Below are positions 17,574 to 27,115 of a stretch of 64,000 bases of DNA, one piece after another. Made by a program: the position numbers and the translations under genes. Source of the DNA: Candidatus Planktophila lacus (GTDB lineage: Bacteria; Actinomycetota; Actinomycetes; Nanopelagicales; Nanopelagicaceae); the NCBI RefSeq assembly GCF_002287925.1, contig NZ_CP016769.1, forward strand, positions 806,001 through 870,000. Reading direction: 5' to 3'. The notes beneath the pieces were generated by a model. The model worked only from the letters and a program-made list of their open reading frames with translations, was not told the DNA's origin and did no database searches. Within the stretch, counting starts at the first letter, position 1, and the number at the start of each line of letters is the position of its first letter.

Positions 17574-19256
17574 ATGACTTTCTCAGTAACTATGCCAGCA
17601 CTTGGCGAAAGTGTCAGCGAAGGTACAGTCACACGTTGGCTTAAATCCGAAGGCGATCATGTCGCAATGGATGAGCCACTCCTTGAAGTATCAACCGACA
17701 AAGTCGATACCGAAATTCCTTCACCTGTTGCCGGCATCTTGCAGAAAATAGTTGTTGCAATTGATCAGACCGTTCCAGTTGGAGCAGAGCTTGCAATCAT
17801 CGCCGATGGTGCTGTGCCCGCTTCAACTCCTGCACCTGCAGCACCTGTTGCTGCTGCACCAGTGACACCACCGCCAGCAGCACCTGCTGCTGCTGCACCA
17901 GTGACACCACCGCCAGCAGCACCTGCAGCACCGGCTGCTTCATCTACCGGAACAATTATTACGATGCCAGCACTTGGCGAAAGTGTCAGCGAAGGAACTG
18001 TTACGCGCTGGTTAAAGGACGTCGGAGATTCAGTCGCAGTTGATGAAGCTCTTCTTGAAGTTTCAACTGACAAAGTTGATACCGAAATTCCTTCACCTGT
18101 TGCAGGAACAATTCTTTCAATCGATGTACCTGTCGATTCAACTGTTCCAGTTGGCGCACGTTTAGCGGTAATTGGTGGCGCAGGAGCTTCCGCACCTGCC
18201 GCACCAGTTGTAGCTCCCCCAGCGCCACCAGTTGTTGCTGCACCAGTTGCAACGCCAGTTGTTCCTGCTCCAGCCCCTGTCGCTCCACCAGCGCCAGCAC
18301 CTGTTGCTGCAAGTGCACCTGTCTCACAACCTGCCGATGCTTATGTAACTCCAATCGTTCGTAAGTTAGCTAACGATCTTGGGGTAAACCTGGCAAGCGT
18401 TAAAGGCTCTGGTGTAGGTGGACGAATTCGCAAGGAAGATGTTGAGGCTGCTGCACCAAAGAGCGCCGCTCCGGTTTCAACAACAACAGCGGCACCTGCA
18501 CAACGCTCTGCTGCCGCACCTGTCGTTGCAGCATCTCCACTTCGCGGAACTACCGTAAACATGTCACGTCTTCGTAAGGTAATCGCAGCCCGCATGGTCG
18601 AATCACTTCAAGTAAGTGCGCAGTTAACAACTGTCGTCGAAGTAGATGTAACAAAGATTGCTCGTCTGCGTGATCGCTCGAAGGCAACATTTGAAGCGCG
18701 TGAAGGCGTGAAGCTTTCATTCCTTCCATTCTTTGCCGTTGCAGTTTGCGAAGCGCTAAAGCAGCACCCAGTTCTTAACTCATCAGTTGAGGGCGACCAG
18801 ATCATTTATCACGGAGCAGAACATCTCGGAGTTGCCGTTGATACTGAACGTGGATTGTTGGTTCCAGTTATCCATAACGCAGGTGACCTAAATATGGGTG
18901 GTATCGCACGCAAGATTTCTGATCTCGCAGCACGCACCCGCGACAACAAGGTCACACCTGATGAACTCGGTGGCGGAACTTTTACGCTAACAAATACCGG
19001 AAGCCGCGGTGCGCTCTTTGATACTCCGATCATCAATCAGCCACAGGTTGCAATCCTTGGTCTCGGAGCAGTTGTTAAGCGTCCAATGGTCGTGAAGGGT
19101 GAAGATGGCGGCGAAACAATTGCAATTCGTTCCATGGTCTACCTTGGACTTTCCTACGATCATCGCGTTGTCGATGGCGCAGATGCTGCTCGTTTCCTAG
19201 TCACTCTCAAAGAGCGACTTGAAGGCGGCGCTTTCGAATCAGATCTAGGTCTCTAA
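17574..19256 (+). CDS. sucB: Dihydrolipoyl acyltransferase (E2) with two lipoyl domains
   Basis: The E2 core of a 2-oxoacid dehydrogenase complex, 560 residues. Lipoyl domains lie at about residues 1-78 and 125-202, each with the lipoylated lysine in [12 protein letters not shown]. Ala/Pro-rich linkers follow each. The E1/E3-binding domain [29 protein letters not shown] is near residue 260, and the catalytic domain ends with [17 protein letters not shown]. Order and architecture match mycobacterial DlaT, which serves both pyruvate and 2-oxoglutarate dehydrogenases; sequence alone does not fix the E1 partner. Co-oriented with lpdA; lipB and lipA for its lipoylation lie a few genes downstream. 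Confidence 0.93.
   Translation: MTFSVTMPALGESVSEGTVTRWLKSEGDHVAMDEPLLEVSTDKVDTEIPSPVAGILQKIVVAIDQTVPVGAELAIIADGAVPASTPAPAAPVAAAPVTPPPAAPAAAAPVTPPPAAPAAPAASSTGTIITMPALGESVSEGTVTRWLKDVGDSVAVDEALLEVSTDKVDTEIPSPVAGTILSIDVPVDSTVPVGARLAVIGGAGASAPAAPVVAPPAPPVVAAPVATPVVPAPAPVAPPAPAPVAASAPVSQPADAYVTPIVRKLANDLGVNLASVKGSGVGGRIRKEDVEAAAPKSAAPVSTTTAAPAQRSAAAPVVAASPLRGTTVNMSRLRKVIAARMVESLQVSAQLTTVVEVDVTKIARLRDRSKATFEAREGVKLSFLPFFAVAVCEALKQHPVLNSSVEGDQIIYHGAEHLGVAVDTERGLLVPVIHNAGDLNMGGIARKISDLAARTRDNKVTPDELGGGTFTLTNTGSRGALFDTPIINQPQVAILGLGAVVKRPMVVKGEDGGETIAIRSMVYLGLSYDHRVVDGADAARFLVTLKERLEGGAFESDLGL
17841..17932 (+). repeat. 39-base tandem repeat in the E2 linker
   Basis: Two copies of a 39-base unit (17841-17879 and 17880-17918) differ at one base and are followed by a partial third copy. 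They encode a 13-residue Ala/Pro/Thr repeat containing [10 protein letters not shown], the flexible linker after the first lipoyl domain. The copy number could vary between strains. Confidence 0.85.
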
Positions 19257-19262
19257 ACTTCT

Positions 19263-20153
19263 ATGTCAGTTCCACAACGTATCGCCATAACTGGCGCATC
19301 CGGTCTTATCGGAAGCGCGCTAGTCGGGCATCTGAAATCTGAAGGCCATACTGTTCAGCGCCTGGTTCGTCGCGCAACTGTTGCACCTGATGAGATTCAG
19401 TGGGATCCCAAGACAGGTTATGTAGATATCGAAGCGCTACGTGGCGTGGATGCCGTTATTCACTTAGCTGGCGTTGGAGTTGGCGATAAGCGTTGGACCA
19501 AACGATATAAATCAGAGATTCTAAATTCACGCTTACTCGGAACAACTGCGATCGCTAACGCAGTTGTTGAAGTAAAGCCACAGGTCTTTATCTCAGCAAG
19601 TGCAATTGGTTGGTATGGAGATTCTGGAAATCGCGCTGTTGTTGAAAGCGATTTTGTAGGTAACGACTTCTTAGCTGCAGTTTGCCGCGAATGGGAAGGT
19701 GCTGCCGACCTCGCCGGAGACGTACGCACTGTAAAGCTGCGCACTGGTTTAGTTCTTGATCCAACTGGTGGCGCGCTCGGTCGCATGTTGCCACTCTTTA
19801 GATTCGGACTTGGCGGAAAACTCGGTTCCGGTAAGCAATGGTGGTCTTGGATAACTCTCCACGACGTAGTCCGTGCGATTATCTTTGCGCTCGAACACCC
19901 AATTGCAGGACCGGTAAACCTAACAACTCCCAACCCTGTTACCAACCAAGAATTTACCGCTGCCCTTGCCCGCGCAATGAATCGACCTGCGCTCTTTCCG
20001 GCACCGGCAATTGCGCTAAAGATCGCACTCGGTGGTTTTTCAAGCGAAGTTCTGGGTTCTAAGAAAGTTATGCCTAACGCTCTAAGCGATGCAGGATTTG
20101 TTTGGGATTACCCGCACATTACCAACGCCTTAACGGCGTTGATCGATCAATAA
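19263..20153 (+). CDS. TIGR01777 family NAD(P)-dependent epimerase-like protein
   Basis: A 296-residue extended short-chain dehydrogenase-like protein. Rossmann motif ITGASGLIGSALVGHL at the N-terminus; ISASAIGWYGDSG and the typical C-terminal block PVNLTTPNPVTNQEFTAALARAM and ALKIALGGFSSEVLGSKKVMP identify the TIGR01777 (YfcH-like) family. The reaction is unknown. It sits six bases after sucB and before lipB, a conserved actinobacterial order (Rv2216 in mycobacteria), hinting at a link to lipoate metabolism, which is inference only. Its 3' end overlaps the convergent FAD oxidoreductase by 24 bases. Confidence 0.88.
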   Translation: MSVPQRIAITGASGLIGSALVGHLKSEGHTVQRLVRRATVAPDEIQWDPKTGYVDIEALRGVDAVIHLAGVGVGDKRWTKRYKSEILNSRLLGTTAIANAVVEVKPQVFISASAIGWYGDSGNRAVVESDFVGNDFLAAVCREWEGAADLAGDVRTVKLRTGLVLDPTGGALGRMLPLFRFGLGGKLGSGKQWWSWITLHDVVRAIIFALEHPIAGPVNLTTPNPVTNQEFTAALARAMNRPALFPAPAIALKIALGGFSSEVLGSKKVMPNALSDAGFVWDYPHITNALTALIDQ

Positions 20154-21296
20154 CTGCTCTGCCGCTTTTCTGCCCGAAAGCAAAGCACCGTTCTGCGAAG
20201 GCGATTCTAGATAATCTCCCGCACAAGAAATATTCTTTTCAATCTTCACTGCTTGGCGCTTTATAAATCCTGGCTCAAATAAAGGCAGCGCCGAGTTAAT
20301 TTCATATTTAGCTAAGAATCTCCACTCTTCTGTCGATGCTCCCCACATCTGAGTTAGGTGGCGACGGACTTCAGATTCAGATGAATGTCTGATAGTTGTT
20401 GAAGAGATTAAGTGTTGACCGCTTGGTGCATAGGCGCGCGACAGGTTCGAGATAACAATTGAGTTAACAACCGGTCCGCGCGCTTGGCTATCAACGATTA
20501 ACTCAGCGTTATCTGTTGGGGAAACTGAAGTTGAGTGGTACCAAGTTGTAGAGCTGGCTAAACGGCCAATTTCCTGAGCCCCTAACAGCTGTCCAGCAGT
20601 AGTTAGGTCGGTTGCAAGTATTACTCCAGTGGCATTGATTCTTCCTTTGTTGGTAAGAACGCCTTTGCTATTAATCTCTTCGACCTGGGTGTTGAAACGT
20701 AAATCTTTGATCTGCTTGGCCATGCGCGAAGCAAACTCCCCCACACCCTTTGACGGAATACCTGACTTTCCATTTATAAATGAGGCAATAACTTCTCGGC
20801 CGATAACTGCGCTAACTTGTGAAGGTTCGGCAAGGAAAACGCCCTGCAGAAAGGGTTTTAGAACTTTTCGGTAGAGATCAGCTGTTCCTGTGCGAAGCAG
20901 GTGTTCTTCTACGCTCTCATTCTCATTGGGGGCAGAAGTTAAATACCGAAGAAAACTTGCCTTCGCAAAAATACCGCCCGTCTTGCTTGAGAATATTGAG
21001 AAAAGGGATGAGCGCGGATCTCCTAGCCTTGTGATTCCATCAGCGCTTGTTACCCCAACCGTGCGCGGAGCAACTTTAAAATCTACGCCCTCAAGATAAT
21101 TGCCGTTCTTTATCTCGGAGTAATTTGCATTTATCAACTGGAAGCCGCGATCTAAAATAAATCCATCGATCTGATCACTGGCAACCCGACCACCCGCACG
21201 ATCGGATGCCTCAATTACAACAACATCTGCACCGTTTTTCTGCAAGGTAATAGCTGCGCTCATTCCAGCTAAGCCCGCACCCACAACCAGATACAT
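20130..21296 (-). CDS. FAD-dependent amine oxidase/phytoene desaturase-like oxidoreductase
   Basis: A 388-residue flavoprotein. The N-terminal dinucleotide fold VVGAGLAGMSAAITLQKNGADVVVIEASDRAGGRV is the amine-oxidase/desaturase signature; the end has AGDYLESPSQNGALLSGRKAAEQL, the second FAD contact. The substrate is unknown: it could act on a carotenoid, an amine or another hydrophobic compound. No carotenoid genes are adjacent. It lies on the minus strand next to the MMPL gene with a 34-base gap and may be co-transcribed with it. Confidence 0.85.
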   Translation of the reverse strand: MYLVVGAGLAGMSAAITLQKNGADVVVIEASDRAGGRVASDQIDGFILDRGFQLINANYSEIKNGNYLEGVDFKVAPRTVGVTSADGITRLGDPRSSLFSIFSSKTGGIFAKASFLRYLTSAPNENESVEEHLLRTGTADLYRKVLKPFLQGVFLAEPSQVSAVIGREVIASFINGKSGIPSKGVGEFASRMAKQIKDLRFNTQVEEINSKGVLTNKGRINATGVILATDLTTAGQLLGAQEIGRLASSTTWYHSTSVSPTDNAELIVDSQARGPVVNSIVISNLSRAYAPSGQHLISSTTIRHSSESEVRRHLTQMWGASTEEWRFLAKYEINSALPLFEPGFIKRQAVKIEKNISCAGDYLESPSQNGALLSGRKAAEQLLIDQRR

Positions 21297-21330
21297 AACG
21301 GGGTTATCGCAGAATTATCAGGTGCACTAG

Positions 21331-23496
21331 TTATTTGTTCTGTAGCTTTGAAGGCCACCAGATTTTTGGTCCGATCTCGTGAACCAACGCTGGAACCAGA
21401 ATTGAACGAACGATGATGGTATCTAGCAGAACACCAAATGCGACTGCGAATCCCAACTGGGCTAGAGGCACCAGCGGCAATAGACCGAGTACGGCAAAGG
21501 TCGCAGCTAAGACAATTCCTGCAGATGTAATTACCGCTCCTGTGACCGTAACCCCCTTAGTCACGCCAGCGCGAGTGCCAATCTTGGCGCTCTCTTCTCG
21601 CACGCGAGTCATCAGGAAGATGTTGTAGTCAATACCAAGTGCAACTAAGAAGATAAATGCAAACAATGGGAATGAGTTATCTCCTCCTGCAAATCCAAAG
21701 ACATGGTTAAAGACCAGCGCACAAACGCCCAGGGTTGCGAAGTAACTAAGTACAACTGTTCCGAGCAGCACCACTGCACTCACAATGCTTCGGAGTAAGA
21801 CTCCAAGTATCAGAGTGATGACAAGCAAAATAATTGGAATAATTGTTCTGTTATCTCGATTATTCGCTGTACGTACATCGAAGTAGACAGCACTTGTTCC
21901 GCCTACGAGTGATGTTGAATCCGCAGCGTGTGCGAGTTCGCGAATCTTTGGAATGTCATTTCCGGCCTCCACGCTATCCGGAGCCTTATCCAAGGTCACA
22001 TTCAATATGGCCCGCCCATTTACGATTTTGACCTCAGGGGTGGGTCCGCCTTCTAACGCCATTCCATCAAACATCGGAACAACTTCAGTTACTCCCGGTG
22101 CGTTTTTAACGGCTGCAGTTACTGCGCCAATTTTATCGGCAGCGACAACTATCTGAGTTGGGTCGCCTTGCCCACCAGGGAAGTGCTTCTCCAGTAAACG
22201 CTGACCAACAACAGATTCAGGCTTACCGGTAAATGTGTCAACTGTACCGATTCCGTCTGCTTTCAAAGTTGTCGATGCGCTAGCGAAAGCCAGTAATACA
22301 ACGCCAGTAATAATCCATGCCTTACGAGGATTGCCCGCGATTGAATTAGAAATTTTTGACCAAGAGCCACTCATGACATGGTCATCGCCATCGTTCTTCG
22401 GAACTCGTGGCCAGAAGATCCAGCGACCAAAGATAAGAAGGAGCGCAGGAAGAAGAGTAAGAATCGTAAACATCGATACAACGATCCCGATTGCACCAAT
22501 GGGTCCTAGACCAGCTGTGTTGGTTAACTGGCTAAAGAGCAGAACTAAAAGTGAGATAGCGACGGTAGAACCAGAAGCCAAGATTGGCTCCCAAACACCT
22601 TTATAAGCAGCGCGCATCGCATCAAAGCGGTTCTCAAATAAATGTAACTCTTCGCGATATCGAGCGATTAAGAGAAGCGCGTAATCTGTTGCTGCGCCAA
22701 TAACTAGTACCGAAAGGATTCCTTGGGATTGTCCATCAACGTCGATGATGTCGTTCTTAGCTAGAAGGTAGACAATTCCACCCGCGGTAGAGAGTGCAAA
22801 AAGCGCTGAAAGTAAAGGAATTATCCAAAGAATTGGTGAGCGATAAACAACGATCAAGATTACTGCAACTACGCCGAGCGTGGTTAGCAATAACTTAGAA
22901 TCGATATCACCAAAGGCGCCAAAGAGATCGCCGAGCAATCCTGCGGGACCCGTTACGTAAGGTTCAAATCCATTTGCCTTAGCTATTGGTTCGAGATCCT
23001 CGCGCAAAGCCTCGACCACCGCTGGAAGAACCGGCTCATCATTTGGAAGAAGTTTCGAAATCGCGTTCCCATCAAGTGGAATGTTTGCAAGTAACGCTTC
23101 TCCATCTTGCGAAGGAAAGACCGAGATACCGGAGCCAGGAGCAAGGAATTCAGAGATCTTTGCGGAGGTTCCTGCCAAAGTTAGGTTTCCAACTTGTAGT
23201 ACTCGCTCATTAATCGCTGCAAATGTTGCTGGCGTGGAGCTACCTTCAAAGAGAACTAGTGCTGGGAAGTTAAATGAATCCTGAGAGGAAAATAGCTTTA
23301 TCTGATCAGCAGCCAAAGTTGCTTCAGCGCCCTTAGGCAAGAATGAGGAGTTGTTGTTCTCCTGAACTGAAGTCAACTTTCCAAATAGCGGTCCAAAGAT
23401 GCCAGTTATGACAAACCAGAGGATTACAACCAACATCGCCCAAGCAAAGGGCTTACGGTTCTTTTGGACGTTCTGCATTTGGAAGTTTTGTGACAC
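21331..23496 (-). CDS. MMPL family RND-type transporter
   Basis: About 721 residues with 11-12 transmembrane helices: one N-terminal helix, a large extracytoplasmic domain (about residues 40-200), a block of helices starting near LLLTTLGVVAVILIVVYRSP, a second external domain and a final helix block. Typical motifs are VLVIGAATDYALLLIARYREEL and FLVALGIDYNIFLMTRVREE, which carry the proton-relay aspartate-tyrosine pairs. It exports lipids or other hydrophobic compounds in related bacteria; the cargo is unknown. The frame is open to 23568, overlapping lipB, but GTG 23496 has GAAAGG ten bases upstream and is preferred; ATG 23478 is an alternative. Confidence 0.88.
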   Translation of the reverse strand: MSQNFQMQNVQKNRKPFAWAMLVVILWFVITGIFGPLFGKLTSVQENNNSSFLPKGAEATLAADQIKLFSSQDSFNFPALVLFEGSSTPATFAAINERVLQVGNLTLAGTSAKISEFLAPGSGISVFPSQDGEALLANIPLDGNAISKLLPNDEPVLPAVVEALREDLEPIAKANGFEPYVTGPAGLLGDLFGAFGDIDSKLLLTTLGVVAVILIVVYRSPILWIIPLLSALFALSTAGGIVYLLAKNDIIDVDGQSQGILSVLVIGAATDYALLLIARYREELHLFENRFDAMRAAYKGVWEPILASGSTVAISLLVLLFSQLTNTAGLGPIGAIGIVVSMFTILTLLPALLLIFGRWIFWPRVPKNDGDDHVMSGSWSKISNSIAGNPRKAWIITGVVLLAFASASTTLKADGIGTVDTFTGKPESVVGQRLLEKHFPGGQGDPTQIVVAADKIGAVTAAVKNAPGVTEVVPMFDGMALEGGPTPEVKIVNGRAILNVTLDKAPDSVEAGNDIPKIRELAHAADSTSLVGGTSAVYFDVRTANNRDNRTIIPIILLVITLILGVLLRSIVSAVVLLGTVVLSYFATLGVCALVFNHVFGFAGGDNSFPLFAFIFLVALGIDYNIFLMTRVREESAKIGTRAGVTKGVTVTGAVITSAGIVLAATFAVLGLLPLVPLAQLGFAVAFGVLLDTIIVRSILVPALVHEIGPKIWWPSKLQNK

Positions 23497-23541
23497 GTTG
23501 AGATGGCCTTTCGGTGCGTGGATCGAGCTGATTTCGCTAGG

Positions 23542-23567
23542 TGCATAGCCTACCTTTAGGCTGTGCA
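23542..23567. promoter_or_regulatory. Inverted repeat over the lipB start, candidate operator
   Basis: Arms TGCATAGCCTA and TAGGCTGTGCA, separated by CCTT, are complementary except at one position. The repeat covers the lipB -10-like TACCTT (23551-23556) and the GTG start codon, in the divergent space between lipB and the MMPL gene. Because the transcript likely begins at the GTG, it should act as DNA rather than as an RNA hairpin. Confidence 0.4.
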
Positions 23568-24225
23568 TGTGGCTCTACAAGAAGCACCTAGCACGCCAGT
23601 GATCGAAATCTCGCGCGCTGGATTAGTGGAGTATGAGCAAGCACTCGCAAGGCAGCGCCAGTTTCATCAAGAGGTTGTTGCTGGCACGCGTCCCAACTCG
23701 CTTATTTTGTTGGAGCATCCTTCTGTCTTTACTGCCGGAAAAAGAACTCAGGACTTTGAACGACCTACCGATGGCACACCAGTGATTGATGTGGATCGCG
23801 GCGGGCGAATAACTTGGCACGGACCAGGGCAACTCGTCGGTTACCCAATTGTTAAATTGCTTAAGCCAACCGAACTTGTCGGTTTTGTTAGAACGCTCGA
23901 ATCCGCGCTGATCGAAATCTGTTCACATTTTGGGATCGAATCGCAAAGAGTTGAAGGTCGCTCAGGAGTATGGGTCTGTGATGACAAGGGAGAGCGAAAA
24001 ATTTCGGCGATTGGAATTCGCGTCGCCTCCGGGGTCACAATGCATGGTTTTGCGTTAAATGTGAGCCCTGACCTAACTGCCTTTGAACAGATCGTGCCCT
24101 GCGGAATAGATGATGCTGCTGTGACCTCTATGGCGCGCGAACTTGGGCGTGAAATTAGCATTCCTGAGGTGGCTTCGATCGTTGAGAAAGCGATAACCGC
24201 TGCACTCGGTAAGGTAAGCGCATGA
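23563..24225 (+). CDS. lipB: Octanoyltransferase
   Basis: Moves octanoyl groups from acyl carrier protein to lipoyl domains, the first step of lipoate assembly. 220 residues; [18 protein letters not shown] is the family signature, the lysine of ERKISAIGI and the cysteine of IVPCGI form the catalytic pair. GTG start at 23563, six bases after TACCTT, consistent with a leaderless mRNA; GTG 23569 is an alternative. It overlaps lipA by four bases (ATGA), so the pair is translationally coupled. Clients nearby: the E2 with two lipoyl domains. Confidence 0.95.
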   Translation: MHVALQEAPSTPVIEISRAGLVEYEQALARQRQFHQEVVAGTRPNSLILLEHPSVFTAGKRTQDFERPTDGTPVIDVDRGGRITWHGPGQLVGYPIVKLLKPTELVGFVRTLESALIEICSHFGIESQRVEGRSGVWVCDDKGERKISAIGIRVASGVTMHGFALNVSPDLTAFEQIVPCGIDDAAVTSMARELGREISIPEVASIVEKAITAALGKVSA

Positions 24226-25166
24226 GCATCGCTCCAGATGGACGTAAGTTACTTCGCATTGAGGCTCGCAATACCGAGACCCCAATCGAAAGAAAACCAG
24301 AGTGGATCAAGACTCGTGCAAACATGGGTCCCGAATACACCAGACTTCGTTCGCTAGTTAAAAGTGAAGGTCTCCACACAGTCTGCCAAGAAGCGGCCTG
24401 TCCTAATATTTTTGAATGTTGGGAAGATAAAGAAGCAACATTTTTGATAGGTGGTGATCGTTGCACTCGTCGCTGCGATTTCTGCAATATCGATACCGGT
24501 AAGCCTCTTCCAATTGATCGCGAAGAGCCACGCAAGGTTGCCGAATCGGTTAAGAGCATGGGACTTAAATACGCAACTATTACTGGAGTAACTCGCGATG
24601 ATCTTCCAGATGAAGGTGCTTGGTTATATGCCGAAACTATCCGTCAGGTACACGAGTTAAACCCTGGTTGCGGCGTTGAAATGTTGGCGCCAGATTTTCA
24701 TGCCAAGCCAGAGCTGCTAAATCAGATTTTTGAAACGAAGCCAGAAGTATTTGCTCATAATTTGGAGACGGTCCCCCGCATTTTCAAGCGAATCCGTCCC
24801 GCATTTACCTACGAGAAATCACTACACGTGATCAATCTGGCCCGCGAATATGGTTTGATCACCAAATCGAATCTAATTCTAGGACTCGGTGAAACCCGCG
24901 AAGAGATTTCTCAAGCTTTGGTTGATTTACAAGATGCGGGCTGTGACTTGATTACCATCACTCAATACCTTCGTCCTACAAATAAACATCATCCTGTTGA
25001 GCGTTGGGTAAAGCCTGAAGAGTTTGTTGAGCTCGCTGCTGAAGCAAAAGAAGTTGGCTTCCTTGGAGTTATGAGTGGCCCACTTGTTCGCTCGAGCTAT
25101 CGCGCAGGCAAGTTGTATAAGCAAGCCCAAGAGGCTCGCGTGGCTCAAGGTTCAAACCTTGGCTGA
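24222..25166 (+). CDS. lipA: Lipoyl synthase
   Basis: A radical SAM enzyme that inserts two sulfurs into octanoyl groups on lipoyl domains. 314 residues. Auxiliary cluster cysteines in [14 protein letters not shown], radical-SAM CxxxCxxC in CTRRCDFCN, and the C-terminal RSSYRAG serine that ligates the auxiliary cluster are all present. It requires Fe-S supply, for which erpA in this window is a candidate. Coupled to lipB by overlap. Confidence 0.97.
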   Translation: MSIAPDGRKLLRIEARNTETPIERKPEWIKTRANMGPEYTRLRSLVKSEGLHTVCQEAACPNIFECWEDKEATFLIGGDRCTRRCDFCNIDTGKPLPIDREEPRKVAESVKSMGLKYATITGVTRDDLPDEGAWLYAETIRQVHELNPGCGVEMLAPDFHAKPELLNQIFETKPEVFAHNLETVPRIFKRIRPAFTYEKSLHVINLAREYGLITKSNLILGLGETREEISQALVDLQDAGCDLITITQYLRPTNKHHPVERWVKPEEFVELAAEAKEVGFLGVMSGPLVRSSYRAGKLYKQAQEARVAQGSNLG

Positions 25167-25857
25167 AGTCGTTTATCCACCTGTAATCGTTGCGCTAAAA
25201 ACTTTTTGGAAGTATCTCGGCCTGCAATTTACCTTTACTGGTGAAGCGCACATCCCACGCAAAGGTGGCGCAATTCTTGCAATGAACCACATTGGTTATT
25301 TGGATTTTGCGCTAATTGGTACCGCAGCACTGCCTGCCAACCGACTTGTACGCTTTATGGCAAAGAAGGAAATCTTCGATAATAAGTTAGCCGGACCGCT
25401 TATGCGCGGCATGCACCATATAAATGTTGATCGCAATAACGGTTCGGCATCATTCGTCGCAGCGCTCAGAGCGTTACGTAGCGGTGAGATCGTCGGCATA
25501 TTTCCAGAAGGAACTATCTCGAAAAGTTTTGAGATCAAAGATTTGAAATCAGGCGCAGTCCGCTTAGCAATGGGTTCTAACGTGCCAGTTATCCCAGCAG
25601 TTATTTGGGGCTCGCAAAGAATTTGGACTAAGGGCGTAAAGCGAGATCTCCGTCGCAAAAACGTTCCAATCTATGTAACTTTCGGTGAGCCACTTCACTT
25701 TGAAAAAGGTAGCGATGTCGAATCTGGTGAAAAAATCCTTCGGGAAAAGTTGATCGCTTTACTGCATGAAGTCCAGGAAAGTTACCCAGATAGCCATATC
25801 GGCCAACGCTGGGCGCCGCTGCGTCTTGGTGGTACGGCACCTGCTCCCCTAAACTAA
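25159..25857 (+). CDS. 1-acyl-sn-glycerol-3-phosphate acyltransferase (PlsC-like)
   Basis: A membrane-associated acyltransferase of phospholipid synthesis, about 232 residues. HX4D motif NHIGYLDFA, glycerol-phosphate-binding FPEGTIS, and [10 protein letters not shown] are visible. The open frame reaches back to 25075 inside lipA, but the conserved part begins near [16 protein letters not shown] 25159, overlapping the lipA end by eight bases, is the most plausible start, with no good ATG. A second PlsC-like gene lies at 36022-36708. One of them probably acts on lysophosphatidate; the other may have a different acceptor. Confidence 0.85.
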   Translation: MAEVVYPPVIVALKTFWKYLGLQFTFTGEAHIPRKGGAILAMNHIGYLDFALIGTAALPANRLVRFMAKKEIFDNKLAGPLMRGMHHINVDRNNGSASFVAALRALRSGEIVGIFPEGTISKSFEIKDLKSGAVRLAMGSNVPVIPAVIWGSQRIWTKGVKRDLRRKNVPIYVTFGEPLHFEKGSDVESGEKILREKLIALLHEVQESYPDSHIGQRWAPLRLGGTAPAPLN

Positions 25858-25862
25858 CGATC

Positions 25863-26540
25863 ATGTTTAAGAAGAAGGCGAAAGAGCCAAAAGTTAAAAA
25901 GGTCCGTTTCAAAACTTTCCGCGATGCTTACTCCGTTACCAAGAGCGTTAAACCTTGGATCGGTGCTGGAATATTCGGTGTCTTTGCAATCACTTGGTCT
26001 ATCGGTATCTCAACAGGGTTAGTTGTTGGTCATCCGATCTACCTTGGCTTTGTATCGCTGCCCGTCGCGGCTCTTGCGGCGATGTTCTTCTTCACGCGCA
26101 TCGCAGCTTCTGCCGCATACGTTTCGATTGAGGGACAGATCGGTGCCGGAGCAAGCGTTTTGATGGCGATTCGTAAAGGTTGGGTTACCACGCCAGCCGT
26201 TGCAGTTACTAAGAATCAAGATATGGTCCATCGCAGTATTGGACGTGCCGGAATTGTTATTACTGGTGAAGGCACCCAAGCGGTGCGGATGATGTTGCAA
26301 GATGAGCGAAAGAGATCTGAGCGATTTGCGCCAGGCGTTCCTGTTACTGAAGTTTATGTCGGTGATGGCCCTGGCCAAGTTCCACTTCGTAAATTACAGA
26401 AGCACCTGACAAAGTTGCCTAAGAAATTATCTGCTCACCAGATGCGTGAAGTTCGTGCGCGCTTTAAGGCCGTCGGCGGAATGTCGATACCAATTCCAAA
26501 GGGGCCAATGCCAAAGGGCGTTCGTATTCCTAAAAGGTAG
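25863..26540 (+). CDS. DUF4191 family membrane protein
   Basis: A 225-residue protein with a basic N-terminus, two adjacent transmembrane helices (about residues 38-80, IGAGIFGVFAITWSIGIS and LGFVSLPVAALAAMFFFTR), then a soluble basic domain ending in PIPKGPMPKGVRIPKR. This matches DUF4191, found after lipA in actinobacteria (Rv2219). Function unknown. TAAACT ends seven bases before the ATG. The 3' end overlaps the convergent RDD gene by 11 bases. Confidence 0.85.
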   Translation: MFKKKAKEPKVKKVRFKTFRDAYSVTKSVKPWIGAGIFGVFAITWSIGISTGLVVGHPIYLGFVSLPVAALAAMFFFTRIAASAAYVSIEGQIGAGASVLMAIRKGWVTTPAVAVTKNQDMVHRSIGRAGIVITGEGTQAVRMMLQDERKRSERFAPGVPVTEVYVGDGPGQVPLRKLQKHLTKLPKKLSAHQMREVRARFKAVGGMSIPIPKGPMPKGVRIPKR

Positions 26541-26883
26541 GTTGTCTTAAATCTAGAAGTTTTGTACCACTAAATCTTTCATGTAGCCCACGACCATTTT
26601 CGTCGTAGGTAATTGCGGTAACTACTAAGCAGAGAAGTATGGTGCGGATAAAGGATTGTCGCAGTGTCGGATTGGTGCCGCTCTGAAAATTGACCACCTT
26701 GACCCGAATCGCGCGATGGCCGGCGGTCGCTCCCCCGAGGGCGGTAAGTAAAAAGGTTTCGATGAAAAAGACGGCCAGAGTCCAGGTAGTGTCACCAATG
26801 AGCCCGAGGGCGATTGCGTAACACATCAGCCAATCGATGCTCAAGCCCAATAAGCGGCGGCCGAGGCTGATCTGATGTTTCAT
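26530..26883 (-). CDS. RDD family membrane protein
   Basis: A 117-residue membrane protein of the RDD family, with helices around residues 8-28 and 30-52 and another near residue 85. The name-giving acidic residue is seen in LGLSIDWLMCY, and AGHRAIRVKVVN is the typical connecting strand. Orthologues sit between the DUF4191 gene and glnA in actinobacteria. Role unknown; some RDD proteins are implicated in ion exchange. TAGGCT ends exactly six bases before the ATG (leaderless). Confidence 0.83.
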   Translation of the reverse strand: MKHQISLGRRLLGLSIDWLMCYAIALGLIGDTTWTLAVFFIETFLLTALGGATAGHRAIRVKVVNFQSGTNPTLRQSFIRTILLCLVVTAITYDENGRGLHERFSGTKLLDLRQPTF

Positions 26884-26957
26884 GGCGTGAGCCTACCGAG
26901 TGGGTTCTAGTTTTCAACAAGGTTTTACACCTGAAGGAAGCGTCAGCGGCTGAAGGT

Positions 26958-26984
26958 TTTACATGGCTGTAACACGCCAGTTAT
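26958..26984 (+). promoter_or_regulatory. GlnR-like operator upstream of glnA
   Basis: Half-sites TTTAC, GTAAC and GTTAT are spaced by exactly six bases each, resembling the actinobacterial GlnR pattern of 5-base boxes with 11-base periodicity. An AAGGTTTTACA element covering the first half-site (26953-26963) also occurs 34 bases upstream (26919-26929). The site is 130-160 bases before the glnA start. No glnR gene is in the window and the consensus is quoted from memory, so this is a hypothesis. Confidence 0.4.
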
Positions 26985-27115
26985 GTCAAAAGGTCCTTTA
27001 AGTCTTAGGGTTTACCCAGATCGGTCGCCCTCAAAGATGAGGCCCCGAGTACACCTGGCAGATATCAAATTCGGCCTTAGACTCGAAAAATTCGATTACA
27101 TGAGGAGTTCGATTA

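Noticed and set aside
18001-18354. Long antisense open frame rich in Gln and Leu opposite the E2 linker
   Set aside because: It arises from the Ala/Pro repeat codons of sucB read backwards; no independent gene evidence.
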